From assembly GCF_023634655.1 (NCBI RefSeq), contig NZ_JAMKMS010000019.1, positions 19,582 through 83,581 on the forward strand: a DNA stretch of 64,000 nucleotides. The letters run 5' to 3'. This DNA comes from Vibrio methylphosphonaticus. Its GTDB lineage: Bacteria; Pseudomonadota; Gammaproteobacteria; Enterobacterales; Vibrionaceae. The notes below the pieces were generated by a model. The model did no database searches and was not told the DNA's origin. It saw only the letters and a program-made list of their open reading frames with translations. A program made the translations under genes and the position numbers. Shown piece by piece: positions 23,921 through 33,254 of this stretch (within the stretch, counting starts at the first letter, position 1; the number at the start of each line of letters is the position of its first letter).

Positions 23921-25585
23921 ATGATAAAAAAATTATTAGAAGAATCGACAACTCAAAACGGGCTGGCTCGTCTGTACGCGTTTGAAAATACCGTAGAGCT
24001 TGCCAATCTTATTCCACCGACTGTCAGCTATGAAAGCCAAGGCGATACCCTAATCGTCGGACCGACGGCGATCATAACGAGCACGGCAGAGCAGCTCACA
24101 GCGATGAATTCGTTGACGCTACTATCGACCGATGGCGTGGCAAGTGACAATCACCCCAATCTCTATTTCGCGGACAGCGTAGAAATTTCAGGTTTCCTAG
24201 GCACGTTTACCGTTAACGTTCAAAATCATGCACAAACCATTAACCTGGCTGAAATATCAGTAGGACGAGATTGTTTTGATATTGTGCTAGATCATACTCT
24301 TAACGGCTGCATGTCTGAGCAGGTACCGGTTCCGGGTTTCTATCCCGTAGGAAGAGGATATCCTACTCTTGCTGAAGCACTAGAGGTTATCCCAACACTG
24401 ATGGGGACGTTTGATAAACCTAAGTACTTTCGTTTGGATACCGATTTGTGTGCTCACAGCTCTCGCGGGGTTAAAGGGTGTGAGCGTTGCGTGGAAGCAT
24501 GCCCTGCAGGTGCGTTATCAAGTGAAGGGAACGATAAGATTGGACACAAGATAGAGATCAACCCTTACTTGTGTCAAGGCGTCGGAACATGTGCGACGGC
24601 CTGCCCAACAGAAGCTATTCATTACGCACTCCCAACACCGAAAGAAACACAAAAGTTCATAGAACGAACGTTAGCGAATTATCACAATCAAGGTGGTAAA
24701 GACGCCATTATACTTGTGTGTAGTTCAAGACACGAAAGCTATAACGTCATGGCCTTACGAGTTTTGCCCGATAATATTATTCCCGTTGTCGTGGAAGAGT
24801 TACCTTCGGTTGGAATTGACACTTGGTTTGCGGCATTGGTTAACGGTGCGACGCAAGTGTTATTTGCGGCCAGTCGTCATATGCCTGAAACCATTCAAAC
24901 CGTGCTTAATCGTGAAGTTGGAATGGCGCAGTTATTACTTGAAAATCTGGGGCTTGCTCGAGAAACGATAGACATCTTGTACTTAGAATCGTTACGTGAA
25001 GGGCTACCAACGCTTGTGACCAGCTCACTTGGTGTGCAAGTCGGCGATGTTCAAGGCGACAAGCGCCAGCGACTTTATACCTCTTTAGATGCGCTAGCGT
25101 CTAAACACACTGCCATAGAAACCATCCAACTGCTTCCTTCTACTGCGCCATTTGGCACCGTGAATTGTGATACGGACAAATGCACACTTTGCATGGGCTG
25201 TGTTGCTGTTTGCCCAACGAAGACGCTCCATAATACTGGTGATAGACCCGCTCTTGATTTTATTGAGCAAGATTGTGTGCAATGTGGAATGTGCGAGAAA
25301 GCTTGCCCTGAATCGGCCTTATCTATTTCTCAACAGATCAACTGGGATCAAGAATCCCGCCAAAAAGTTGTCGCGCTTCATGAAGAAAAAGCAGCGGAAT
25401 GTCTACGGTGTGGGAAGCCATTTGCACCTCAGTCTATGATTACTATGTTACAAGATAAGTTACGCGGTCACTCTCATTTTTCAGATGAAATGTCGTTACG
25501 CCGAATTGCTATGTGTGAAGACTGCCGCGTCGTAGATGTATTTGAAGCGATGGCCGAAAATCCAGAACAACAATTAAAAATTTAG
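23921..25585 (+). CDS. Multi-cluster 4Fe-4S ferredoxin-like protein of the fdh operon
   Basis: Cytoplasmic iron-sulfur protein of 554 aa and first structural gene behind the sigma-54 promoter. It has two pairs of [4Fe-4S] motifs: CERCVEACP and CQGVGTCATACP in the middle, and CTLCMGCVAVCP and CVQCGMCEKACP near residues 410-460. A C-terminal CLRCGKPF...CEDCR pattern resembles a metal-binding knuckle. The part between the pairs resembles electron-transfer scaffolds of heterodisulfide-reductase/MvhD type. It probably feeds or accepts electrons at formate dehydrogenase or helps its assembly; the partner is not known. Confidence 0.85.
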   Translation: MIKKLLEESTTQNGLARLYAFENTVELANLIPPTVSYESQGDTLIVGPTAIITSTAEQLTAMNSLTLLSTDGVASDNHPNLYFADSVEISGFLGTFTVNVQNHAQTINLAEISVGRDCFDIVLDHTLNGCMSEQVPVPGFYPVGRGYPTLAEALEVIPTLMGTFDKPKYFRLDTDLCAHSSRGVKGCERCVEACPAGALSSEGNDKIGHKIEINPYLCQGVGTCATACPTEAIHYALPTPKETQKFIERTLANYHNQGGKDAIILVCSSRHESYNVMALRVLPDNIIPVVVEELPSVGIDTWFAALVNGATQVLFAASRHMPETIQTVLNREVGMAQLLLENLGLARETIDILYLESLREGLPTLVTSSLGVQVGDVQGDKRQRLYTSLDALASKHTAIETIQLLPSTAPFGTVNCDTDKCTLCMGCVAVCPTKTLHNTGDRPALDFIEQDCVQCGMCEKACPESALSISQQINWDQESRQKVVALHEEKAAECLRCGKPFAPQSMITMLQDKLRGHSHFSDEMSLRRIAMCEDCRVVDVFEAMAENPEQQLKI

Positions 25586-25597
25586 GAGTGAATGTTG

Positions 25598-26221
25598 ATG
25601 GAAGAGCAACATGATGAAATACGAAGCGACATTTATCTCTTGATTTCAACGCTTTGTCGTCAGTCGCCTGATAGAGATCTATTAGAGTTTTTAGCTCACC
25701 TTGAAATTGAAAGTGGCATCAATCAAATGACAACGGCATGGCAGGATTTATCGGCTGCAGCGAAAGGAGCGCAAGTCAGTGCGCTTGAAGATGAATATCA
25801 AGATTTGTTTATTGGTATTGGTAAGGGTGAAGTTGTGCCGTTCGCATCTTGGCATCTGACAGGCTCGTTAATGGAAAAACCGCTCGCTGCTGTAAGGCAG
25901 TCACTGACTCAATTGGGGTTAGAGCGAGAAGATGGTGTCAAGGAACCTGAAGATCATATTGCCGCGATTAGCGAAGTAATGGCGGCGTTAATTGAACAAC
26001 AAAGTGAACCCGAAGCTAAGGCGTTTTTTAATCAACACCTAGCTACTTGGTATGGATCGCTTTGTCGCCAAATGGAATCAGCATCCAGTGCTCAGTTTTA
26101 TAAGGCTGTAGCAGTGTTGATGGCAGCGTTTTTCGATGTAGAACAGGTGAAATATGCAACGACTCCTGTTTCTACCAAAGCAAAAATGAAAATAGATGTA
26201 AAAAACATTACCACTAAGTAA
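25598..26221 (+). CDS. TorD/DmsD-like molybdoenzyme chaperone
   Basis: Cytoplasmic chaperone of 207 aa, all-helical, of the TorD family that binds Tat signal peptides and helps insert the pterin cofactor. Family-typical features: EDEYQDLFIGIGKGEVVPFASWHLTGSLM (the E-Y-x-x-L-F-x-G-x-G-x-x-x-P-x-x-S core) and the later PEDHIAAISEVMAAL. The ATG at 25592 is only 3 bases from AGGAG; the ATG at 25598 has ideal 9-base spacing and is preferred. It lies between the ferredoxin-like gene and the Tat-exported FdhA, whose folding it most likely guards. Confidence 0.9.
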   Translation: MEEQHDEIRSDIYLLISTLCRQSPDRDLLEFLAHLEIESGINQMTTAWQDLSAAAKGAQVSALEDEYQDLFIGIGKGEVVPFASWHLTGSLMEKPLAAVRQSLTQLGLEREDGVKEPEDHIAAISEVMAALIEQQSEPEAKAFFNQHLATWYGSLCRQMESASSAQFYKAVAVLMAAFFDVEQVKYATTPVSTKAKMKIDVKNITTK

Positions 26222-26329
26222 TGACCGTTAAATCGTTAGTAAGTTTGGCATGAGGCTTAACTTAACTATTTAGCTTACTAGAGATGTACGTGCTTATTAA
26301 GTACAAGGCATCCACTCAGGGAGCAAACT

Positions 26330-26548
26330 ATGAGCAAGCAAAACAAGCAAGATGAACAGAGCACGTGCAATGAAAGCCGACGTAACCTTTTAAAGGGGTT
26401 GACGACTGCGGCCGTCGCGGGTGCCGTCATTACTGGGACTGCCAACGCGGCAGGCAGTGATGTTGCCGACACGCCTTTAGATAAGAGCGCAAAGAAAACC
26501 GGCTATCGTGAAACACAACATGTAAAAGACTACTACGACACACTTTAA
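26330..26548 (+). CDS. Small Tat-signal protein upstream of fdhA
   Basis: A 72-aa protein with a twin-arginine signal (ESRRNLLKGLTTAAVAGAVITGTANA) and only ~35 mature residues ending HVKDYYDTL. Such tiny Tat proteins are regularly encoded immediately before fdhA and are thought to associate with the complex; the role is unproven. The ribosome site GGGAG lies upstream and the fdhA ATG is 11 bp downstream. Confidence 0.85.
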   Translation: MSKQNKQDEQSTCNESRRNLLKGLTTAAVAGAVITGTANAAGSDVADTPLDKSAKKTGYRETQHVKDYYDTL

Positions 26549-26559
26549 GGAGCGAACCA

Positions 26560-29415
26560 ATGAAACTGACAAAACGCTCCAACACAGTGAGCAAAAATGA
26601 AAACAAGCTTGGCATCAGCCGACGAACCTTTATGCGCAGTTCTACGCTGGCAGCAGGTGGTGTAGCAGCAGGGGCGTATGTGTTCGCGCCCGGCATGATT
26701 AAAAAGGCAGAAGCTAAAGCGGTCGACCCTGACGCTAAAACTGAAATCAAACGTACGATCTGTTCTCACTGCTCGGTAGGGTGCGGTGTGTACGCTGAGG
26801 TTCAAAATGGCGTATGGACAGGGCAAGAGCCTGCATTTGACCACCCATTTAATGCTGGTGGACATTGTGCAAAAGGCGCAGCATTGCGTGAGCATGGACA
26901 TGGTGAACGACGTCTTAAGTACCCGATGAAGCTTGAAGGCGGAAAGTGGAAAAAGCTGACGTGGGATGAAGCAATCGAAGAGATTGGCAGCAAAGTCTTA
27001 GAAATCCGCGAAGAATCGGGGCCCGATTCTGTTTATTGGCTAGGCAGTGCTAAGCACAACAATGAACAAGCCTATATGTTTAGAAAAATGGCGTCTCTTT
27101 GGGGCACCAACAATGTCGACCACCAAGCTCGTATTTGTCACTCGACCACTGTTTCCGGCGTTGCGAATACATGGGGTTACGGGGCAATGACCAATTCTTT
27201 CAATGATATGCATAACTGTAAGTCTATGCTGTTCATTGGTTCCAATCCTGCAGAAGCACACCCAGTTGCTATGCAGCATATCTTGATAGCAAAAGAGAAA
27301 AATGGCTGTAAGATCGTGGTCGCCGACCCAAGACGTACTCGTACAGCTGCGAAGTCTGATCACTATTGTTCATTAAGACCCGGTACGGATGTCGCGTTTA
27401 TTTGGGGTTTGCTATGGCACATTTTTGCGAACAAATGGGAAGATCAGGAGTTTATTCGCCAACGTGTGTATGGCATGGACGAGATTCGTCAAGAAGTTGC
27501 CAAGTGGAAACCAGAAGAGGTTGAGCGCGTTACAGGGGTGAGCGAAGCGGATGTTTACAAAGCCGCCAAACTGCTGTCTGACAATCGTCCTGGGAGTATT
27601 ATTTGGTGTATGGGCGGGACTCAACATACCACGGGTAACAACAACACACGTGCGTACTGTGTACTTGAACTCGCTTTAGGTAATATCGGTCAGTCTGGCG
27701 GCGGAGCGAACATATTCCGTGGTCACGATAATGTGCAAGGTGCGACCGATCTTGGCGTTCTTTCTCATACATTACCCGGCTACTACGGTTTAGCCGATGG
27801 TTCATGGAAGCATTGGGCGAAAGTCTGGGATGTTGACTATGAATGGATTAAAGGCCGCTTTGATCCTAAAGAGTATCGCGGTAAAAAGCCAATGAACAAC
27901 ATGGGCATTCCTGTGTCGCGTTGGATTGATGGTGTACTTGAAAATAAAGAAAACATCGAGCAAAACGACAACATTCGCGCCATGTTCTATTGGGGGCATG
28001 CGGTTAACTCGCAAACCCGCGGCGTTGAAATGAAAACAGCCATGTCAAAACTCGATATGATGGTGATTGTTGACCCATACCCAACACATGCTGCCGTAAT
28101 GAACGACCGTACAGATGGTGTTTATTTATTACCAGCAACGACTCAGTTTGAAACCTACGGCTCCGTTACCGCGTCAAACCGCTCACTACAATGGCGTGAT
28201 CAAATTATTGAGCCACTGTTTGATTCGAAACCTGATCACGAAATTATGTATCTGCTGACTAAAAAATTGGGCTTTGCAGACCAGTTATTTAAAAACGTTA
28301 AAGTTGAAAATAACCAGCCGGTGATTGAAGACATTACCCGTGAATTCAATAAAGGTATGTGGACGATTGGTTACACAGGCCAAAGCCCTGAGCGACTCAA
28401 AGCTCACCAGCAGAACTGGCATATTTTCAATAAAACAACGTTAGAAGCAGAGGGCGGCGTCGCAAACGGCGAAACCTATGGTCTACCATGGCCTTGTTGG
28501 GGGACTCCAGAAATGAAGCACCCAGGCACGCATATCCTCTACGATACATCGAAGCCGGTAGCACTTGGTGGTGGTAACTTCCGTGCTCGATTTGGTGTCG
28601 AGTTTGAAGGGGATAGCTTGTTAGCTGAAGACAGTTACTCTGTTGGCTGTGAAATTGAAGATGGTTACCCAGAGTTTACCGATAAGTTGATCAAACAACT
28701 TGGGTGGTGGGGCGATTTAACGCCTGAAGAGCAAGCTGCAGCGGAAGGTAAAAACTGGAAAACTGACCTATCCGGAGGTATTCAGCGCGTAGCGGTTCTA
28801 CATGGCTGTATGCCATATGGTAATGCGAAAGCTCGAGCGATTGTTTGGACGTTCCCAGACCGAGTTCCGCTGCATCGAGAGCCGCTATATACGCCTCGTC
28901 GAGATTTAGTGGCGGATTACCCAACATGGGACGACAGTGAGTCTATCTACCGTTTACCAACCTTGTACAAGTCCATTCAAGACCAAGACAAATCAGGTGA
29001 GTACCCGATTGTGTTGACGTCGGGTCGATTGGTTGAGTATGAAGGTGGCGGCGAAGAAACGCGTTCTAATCCATGGCTCGCCGAGCTACAGCGAGAAATG
29101 TTTGTCGAGGTGAACCCTAAAGACGCGAATGACATTGGATTTAAAGATGGTGACATGGTGTGGGTAGAAGGTGCAGAGAAGGGAAGAATCAAGGTTAAGG
29201 CGCTTGTAACACGACGCGTAAAACCGGGGCTAGCCTTCATTCCTTTCCACTTTGGTGGAAAGTTCCAAGGCGAAGATCTTCGTTCTAAATACCCAGAAGG
29301 AAGTGATCCTTATGTCATAGGTGAAGCCGCGAATACCGCGACTACCTATGGTTATGATCCGGTCACGCAAATGCAAGAAACCAAAGTCACTCTCTGTAAT
29401 ATCAAGAAAGCGTAA
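26560..29415 (+). CDS. fdhA: Formate dehydrogenase catalytic subunit
   Basis: Periplasmic formate dehydrogenase catalytic subunit, 951 aa, exported by Tat (SRRTFMRSSTLAAGG). It oxidises formate to CO2. One [4Fe-4S] cluster is bound by C68, C71, C75 and C103 (CSHCSVGCG...GGHCAKG). The metal ligand is Cys193 in RICHSTTVSG, followed by the essential His194, in place of selenocysteine. Residues from ~790 are the molydop-binding beta-barrel (GRLVEYEGGGEETRSNPWLAEL). Context supports tungsten as an alternative to molybdenum: the operon shares promoter type and operators with the tungstate importer. Strong ribosome site AAGGAG. Confidence 0.95.
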   Translation: MKLTKRSNTVSKNENKLGISRRTFMRSSTLAAGGVAAGAYVFAPGMIKKAEAKAVDPDAKTEIKRTICSHCSVGCGVYAEVQNGVWTGQEPAFDHPFNAGGHCAKGAALREHGHGERRLKYPMKLEGGKWKKLTWDEAIEEIGSKVLEIREESGPDSVYWLGSAKHNNEQAYMFRKMASLWGTNNVDHQARICHSTTVSGVANTWGYGAMTNSFNDMHNCKSMLFIGSNPAEAHPVAMQHILIAKEKNGCKIVVADPRRTRTAAKSDHYCSLRPGTDVAFIWGLLWHIFANKWEDQEFIRQRVYGMDEIRQEVAKWKPEEVERVTGVSEADVYKAAKLLSDNRPGSIIWCMGGTQHTTGNNNTRAYCVLELALGNIGQSGGGANIFRGHDNVQGATDLGVLSHTLPGYYGLADGSWKHWAKVWDVDYEWIKGRFDPKEYRGKKPMNNMGIPVSRWIDGVLENKENIEQNDNIRAMFYWGHAVNSQTRGVEMKTAMSKLDMMVIVDPYPTHAAVMNDRTDGVYLLPATTQFETYGSVTASNRSLQWRDQIIEPLFDSKPDHEIMYLLTKKLGFADQLFKNVKVENNQPVIEDITREFNKGMWTIGYTGQSPERLKAHQQNWHIFNKTTLEAEGGVANGETYGLPWPCWGTPEMKHPGTHILYDTSKPVALGGGNFRARFGVEFEGDSLLAEDSYSVGCEIEDGYPEFTDKLIKQLGWWGDLTPEEQAAAEGKNWKTDLSGGIQRVAVLHGCMPYGNAKARAIVWTFPDRVPLHREPLYTPRRDLVADYPTWDDSESIYRLPTLYKSIQDQDKSGEYPIVLTSGRLVEYEGGGEETRSNPWLAELQREMFVEVNPKDANDIGFKDGDMVWVEGAEKGRIKVKALVTRRVKPGLAFIPFHFGGKFQGEDLRSKYPEGSDPYVIGEAANTATTYGYDPVTQMQETKVTLCNIKKA

Positions 29416-29426
29416 GGAGTCATAAA

Positions 29427-30035
29427 ATGGCTAGAATGAAATTCCTTTGTGACACCAAGCGTTGTATTGACTGTAACGGCTGTGTCACCGCATGTAAAAA
29501 TGAAAATGACGAGGCGCTTGAATGGGGTATTCAACGTCGCCGAGTCGTCACGTTAAATGATGGAGAACCGGGTGAAAACTCCATTTCGGTCGCTTGTATG
29601 CACTGTACGGATGCGCCTTGTATGGCGGTATGTCCTGCAGACTGTTTTGAGCACACTGAAGATGGGATTGTATTGCACAATAAAGACCTTTGTATTGGCT
29701 GTGGCTACTGCTTATTTGCCTGTCCATTTGGTGCTCCGCAATTCCCTAAACAAGCATCGTTTGGTGAGCGAGGCAAAATGGACAAATGTACTTTCTGTGC
29801 TGGCGGCCCTGAAACTGAAGATAATTCAGAGGAAGAGCACGCTAAATACGGTGCAAACCGAATTGCAGAAGGCAAGTTGCCTATGTGTGCATCACTATGT
29901 TCAACCAAAGCACTGCTTGCTGGAGATGCAGAAAAAGTCTCTGACATATTCCGTCAACGTGTGGTAGAGCGTGGCGCAAAAAATGCTGGCTGGAGCGACG
30001 GACACGATCTGTCTTACGATGCAACTAAGAGCTAA
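29427..30035 (+). CDS. fdhB: Formate dehydrogenase iron-sulfur subunit
   Basis: Electron-transfer subunit of 202 aa, with four [4Fe-4S] motifs: CIDCNGCVTACKNEN, CMHCTDAPCMAVCP, CIGCGYCLFACP and CTFC...CASLC. It carries electrons from FdhA to the membrane cytochrome. No signal of its own, so it is presumably co-exported with FdhA through Tat. It lies 11 bp after fdhA and its stop overlaps the first possible start of fdhC. Confidence 0.95.
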   Translation: MARMKFLCDTKRCIDCNGCVTACKNENDEALEWGIQRRRVVTLNDGEPGENSISVACMHCTDAPCMAVCPADCFEHTEDGIVLHNKDLCIGCGYCLFACPFGAPQFPKQASFGERGKMDKCTFCAGGPETEDNSEEEHAKYGANRIAEGKLPMCASLCSTKALLAGDAEKVSDIFRQRVVERGAKNAGWSDGHDLSYDATKS

Positions 30036-30046
30036 TGGAGACACGT

Positions 30047-31108
30047 ATGCTAAGTACGCTTAGAAACCAAGCTCTTGCAATGCTGCCGGTGTTGGCAGCA
30101 TTACTGCTAATGTTGTCGTTTGGAGTAAGAGCAGAAGAGAGCAAGAATGACAAAGTAGTGCAAAGTGAAATGATCCAGTTAGCCGGTGCTGATTATTGGC
30201 GTGCCGTTAAAGATGGGGTAGAAGGAACCACCACGTCGGCGTCTCCAGAGCATGGTGTACTGATAAGTACACCAGGTGAAACTTGGTTTGTTTTGAAAGA
30301 AAAGTGGATGTCACCTGCTGCAGCTGTGGCGATTTTTGGCAGTATTGCCATGGTCGTACTGATGTACTTTATCGTTGGTCCATTGAAATTGAGTGCGCCG
30401 CGAACGGGTAAAAAGGTTAAACGCTGGTCTAGAATGGATCGTGCGCTCCATTGGAGTATGGCGTTCACGTTCCTCACTCTTGCTTTTAGTGGCTTAATGT
30501 TGGTTTACGGTAAGCACTTCATGAAACCGTATGTACCGACTGAGCTTTGGGGTTGGACGATTTACATTGCCAAGCAATATCATAACTACATTGGTCCATT
30601 GTTCTTCATCCTACTTTTCGCCGTTTTATTTAAATGGTGGAGAAAATCTATCTTTAATAAAACTGACGTGCAGTGGTTTATGAAGCTTGGCGGCATGGTT
30701 GGTAAACATAAAGGGTCACACCCATCGGCTGGCTTCTCAAATGGTGGTGAAAAAGCGATTTATTGGTTACTGATCTGCTTTGGTGCTGTTGCCGCTGTCA
30801 GTGGATTGATTTTAGATTTCCCAATCTTTGGTCAAACTCGACGTGACATGGAACTATCAAATTTAGTGCACATGTTCTCTGCGCTTATTTTAATTTGTGG
30901 CTTTGTGTTTCACATCTATATAGGTCTCTTTGGCATGGAAGGTGCGCTGGAAGGGATGGTCACTGGCGAAGTCGATGAAACATGGGCAAAAGAGCATCAT
31001 GATTTGTGGTTTGAAGAAATGAAGAACTCGGAAAATGACGACGTAAATTCGGTAACGAATGCTTCTTCGAGCGCTACGACGGCTCAATCTGATAGTAAAC
31101 TGACTTAA
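30047..31108 (+). CDS. fdhC: Formate dehydrogenase cytochrome b subunit
   Basis: Membrane diheme cytochrome b that passes electrons to quinone; 353 aa from the ATG at 30047, which has GGAG six bases upstream (the ATG at 30035 overlaps the fdhB stop and lacks this). Signal-like N terminus (ALAMLPVLAALLLMLSFGVRA), one TM, then four TM helices with the expected heme histidines (RALHWSMAF, KQYHNYIG, LVHMFSALILICGFVFHIYIG). The C-terminal ~30 residues are Ser/Thr/Asn-rich and dispensable-looking. Completes the FdhABC complex. Confidence 0.93.
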   Translation: MLSTLRNQALAMLPVLAALLLMLSFGVRAEESKNDKVVQSEMIQLAGADYWRAVKDGVEGTTTSASPEHGVLISTPGETWFVLKEKWMSPAAAVAIFGSIAMVVLMYFIVGPLKLSAPRTGKKVKRWSRMDRALHWSMAFTFLTLAFSGLMLVYGKHFMKPYVPTELWGWTIYIAKQYHNYIGPLFFILLFAVLFKWWRKSIFNKTDVQWFMKLGGMVGKHKGSHPSAGFSNGGEKAIYWLLICFGAVAAVSGLILDFPIFGQTRRDMELSNLVHMFSALILICGFVFHIYIGLFGMEGALEGMVTGEVDETWAKEHHDLWFEEMKNSENDDVNSVTNASSSATTAQSDSKLT

Positions 31109-31123
31109 GGGAGTACGACTAGT

Positions 31124-31555
31124 ATGCAGCAACAACATAAAGGCATTTGGTATGCGTACATCCTAAGCCTCTTTACGCCTTTTACTTTACTTATATCCGG
31201 CGTTATTGCCATTGTTTACGCAGGCTATAGGTTAGATAAAGGCGAAGATACAGATGTCGTCAACTCGCATTATTACGGACTAATTAGGACGTTTTTTCTA
31301 AACTTAACCTTTTTTGTCGTACTCATTGTGACCGTTGCAACATCGAACGGATTACTGAAAGGTGTGACCCATTATTGGTACAAAGCGACGTGGCTCGATC
31401 AAATTGCCAACGTAATTCCCTATGTTGGGATGGTGTTCGCCGCGATTGCTATTATCGTTTGGATCGTTCGTATGTTTAAGGGAATGGATATGCTCAAGCG
31501 TAATATTCCTATGACGTTTGATAAAGGTCCTCAACTGATTGATACAACCCAATAG
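31124..31555 (+). CDS. Small membrane protein, DUF4870-like
   Basis: A 143-aa inner-membrane protein with three to four TM helices, resembling the DUF4870/Tic20-like family (YAYILSLFTPFTLLISGVIAIVYAGYR; VVNSHYYGLIRTFF). Last gene of the fdh operon, 15 bp after fdhC, and followed by a clear terminator. Function unknown; co-transcription suggests assembly of, or a link to, the formate dehydrogenase complex. Confidence 0.78.
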   Translation: MQQQHKGIWYAYILSLFTPFTLLISGVIAIVYAGYRLDKGEDTDVVNSHYYGLIRTFFLNLTFFVVLIVTVATSNGLLKGVTHYWYKATWLDQIANVIPYVGMVFAAIAIIVWIVRMFKGMDMLKRNIPMTFDKGPQLIDTTQ

Positions 31556-31583
31556 GGGCTGCGACCCAAGATTTGATTCTAAC

Positions 31584-31620
31584 AAAGCCTATATTTCGAA
31601 AGAAATGTGGGCTTTTTTTT
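31584..31620 (+). terminator. Intrinsic terminator of the fdh operon
   Basis: AAAGCC (31584-31589) pairs with GGCTTT, with TTTC/GAAA extending the stem around a small loop, followed by eight T residues ending at 31620. Confidence 0.88.
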
Positions 31621-31723
31621 GTCGTGAACTTTTCTTTTACCGCTTACCTTTATTATGCCTTCTACTATGTTTGATATTCCATTATGTTGAAGTGTTATTA
31701 ACTATTTTGCAACATTACAGTGC

Positions 31724-31756
31724 GCACAAAATTAGTGCTTATCACCATTCTGGTGC
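31724..31756 (+). promoter_or_regulatory. Tandem NtrC-like enhancer sites
   Basis: GCAC-A-AAATT-A-GTGC (31724-31738) and TCACC-ATTCT-GGTGC (31742-31756) fit the NtrC pattern GCACC-N5-GGTGC. Centres are ~149 and ~131 bp upstream of the predicted sigma-54 start, as at glnK-amtB promoters. A third match, GCACC-AACTT-GGTGT, is at 31893-31907, just downstream of that start. Confidence 0.7.
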
Positions 31757-31852
31757 ATAAAAATACCAGCGCATAGGTGCTTTGATAGCCGTGGTGAAGT
31801 TTAATGATATTAAAATCAGTATGTTACTTTTTGATTATCTAATTGCAGGTTT

Positions 31853-31868
31853 TGGAATGGTTCTTGCT
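31853..31868 (+). promoter_or_regulatory. Sigma-54 promoter for amtB
   Basis: TGGAATGGTTCTTGCT has exact -24/-12 spacing with TTGCT; predicted start near 31880, ~97 bases before the ATG. Confidence 0.7.
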
Positions 31869-31976
31869 TTTATCAAGCCATGTTAATTTTAAGCACCAAC
31901 TTGGTGTGTTTGAAATATTATGAAGCACAACAATGATGCTTTACATGGAAATATGGTTTAAAGGAGTAATCGATAC

Positions 31977-33197
31977 ATGACCCCTTCGGTAGAACAGGTA
32001 CATGGCGCAGTACAAACACTCACACAAAGCTCTGACACGCTCTTCTTATTACTAGGAGCGATTATGGTGTTTTTAATGCACGCAGGCTTTGCTTTTCTTG
32101 AGGTAGGTACCGTTAGGCAAAAGAACCAAGTGAATGCGCTAGTTAAAATACTCGCCGATTTTGGCGTTTCAGCTATCGCTTATTTCTTTATTGGATACTG
32201 GGTTGCTTATGGTGGCACCTTCTTCGCTGATGCGGAAACGCTATCACAAGGAAACGGTTATGAGTTGGTTAAGTTCTTCTTCTTACTAACATTTGCAGCG
32301 GCAATACCGGCGATCGTCTCAGGAGGTATCGCGGAGCGTGCTCGATTCTATCCAATCCTATTGGCAACGTTCTTTACTGTTGGTTTAGTGTATCCCTTTT
32401 TTGAAGGCATGATTTGGAATGGAAACTTTGGATTTCAAGGGTGGCTAGAGACAACATTTGGCGCAGGATTTCATGACTTTGCCGGATCTGTTGTGGTGCA
32501 CGGTGTCGGTGGTTGGATTGCGTTAGTTGCGGTTATATTTTTAGGAATGAGAAGAGGGCGTATCAGAGCAGGGAAACACACTAACTTCGCGCCTTCCAAT
32601 ATCCCATTCTTAGCTTTAGGTGCATGGATCCTAAGTGTCGGATGGTTTGGTTTCAACGTTATGTCTGCACAAGCGCTAGAGGGCATCAGTGGGCTTGTTG
32701 CGATGAACTCTTTAATGGCGATGGTTGGCGGGATATTAGCGGCGCTTATCGTTGGGAAAAATGACCCAGGCTTTATTCATAATGGTCCACTGGCGGGTCT
32801 TGTTGCAATCTGTGCTGGCTCAGATCTTATGCACCCAATCGGCGCCTTGATCACCGGTTCAATCGCTGGTGCTTTGTTTGTTTGGGTATTTACCTACCTA
32901 CAAAATAAAACAAAAATTGATGATGTATTAGGCGTATGGCCACTACATGGTCTTTGTGGTGCTTGGGGCGGTATCGCTGCAGGTATATTTGGTCAAAGCG
33001 CATTAGGTGGGCTAGGTGGTGTAAGTTTTGCAGCGCAGTTGGTTGGAACGCTTGCGGGTATCACTGTAGCACTTGTGGGTGCCCTGGTTGTCTATGGTGT
33101 ATTAGACAAGGTGACTGGCCTAAGGCTATCCGAAGAAGATGAATTTAACGGAGCGGATTTAGCAATTCATAAAATTTCATCAACCAGTGACGATTAG
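31977..33197 (+). CDS. amtB: Ammonium transporter
   Basis: Inner-membrane ammonium channel of 406 aa with 11 predicted TM helices. Family signatures include the N-terminal FLMHAGFAFLEVGTVRQKN, DFAGSVVVHGVGGW (containing the first pore His) and DVLGVWPLHGLCGAWGG (second pore His). AAGGAG before the ATG. Unlike the usual glnK-amtB pair, no PII gene is adjacent. NtrC-like sites and a sigma-54 promoter upstream imply nitrogen-limitation control. Confidence 0.94.
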   Translation: MTPSVEQVHGAVQTLTQSSDTLFLLLGAIMVFLMHAGFAFLEVGTVRQKNQVNALVKILADFGVSAIAYFFIGYWVAYGGTFFADAETLSQGNGYELVKFFFLLTFAAAIPAIVSGGIAERARFYPILLATFFTVGLVYPFFEGMIWNGNFGFQGWLETTFGAGFHDFAGSVVVHGVGGWIALVAVIFLGMRRGRIRAGKHTNFAPSNIPFLALGAWILSVGWFGFNVMSAQALEGISGLVAMNSLMAMVGGILAALIVGKNDPGFIHNGPLAGLVAICAGSDLMHPIGALITGSIAGALFVWVFTYLQNKTKIDDVLGVWPLHGLCGAWGGIAAGIFGQSALGGLGGVSFAAQLVGTLAGITVALVGALVVYGVLDKVTGLRLSEEDEFNGADLAIHKISSTSDD

Positions 33198-33228
33198 GTC
33201 ATCGGAAACAGCATGTATTTTACATAGT

Positions 33229-33254
33229 AAGAGGCGTCGATAGACGCCTCTTTT
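33229..33254 (+). terminator. Intrinsic terminator after amtB
   Basis: GAGGCGTC and GACGCCTC flank a GATA loop (33231-33250), followed by TTTT. Confidence 0.88.

Larger units (their letters stand above)
31621..31976. other. Regulatory spacer upstream of amtB
   Basis: 356 bp with no credible gene. It holds two NtrC-like sites, a sigma-54 promoter and a third NtrC-like site near the predicted transcription start. Confidence 0.6.

Noticed and set aside
26222..26329. Second sigma-54 promoter before the small Tat gene
   Set aside because: TTGGCATGAGGC has a good -24 half but no TTGC at -12 spacing.
31539..31760. ORF overlapping the fdh terminator
   Set aside because: It contains the terminator hairpin, has an implausible composition and lies in the amtB regulatory spacer.
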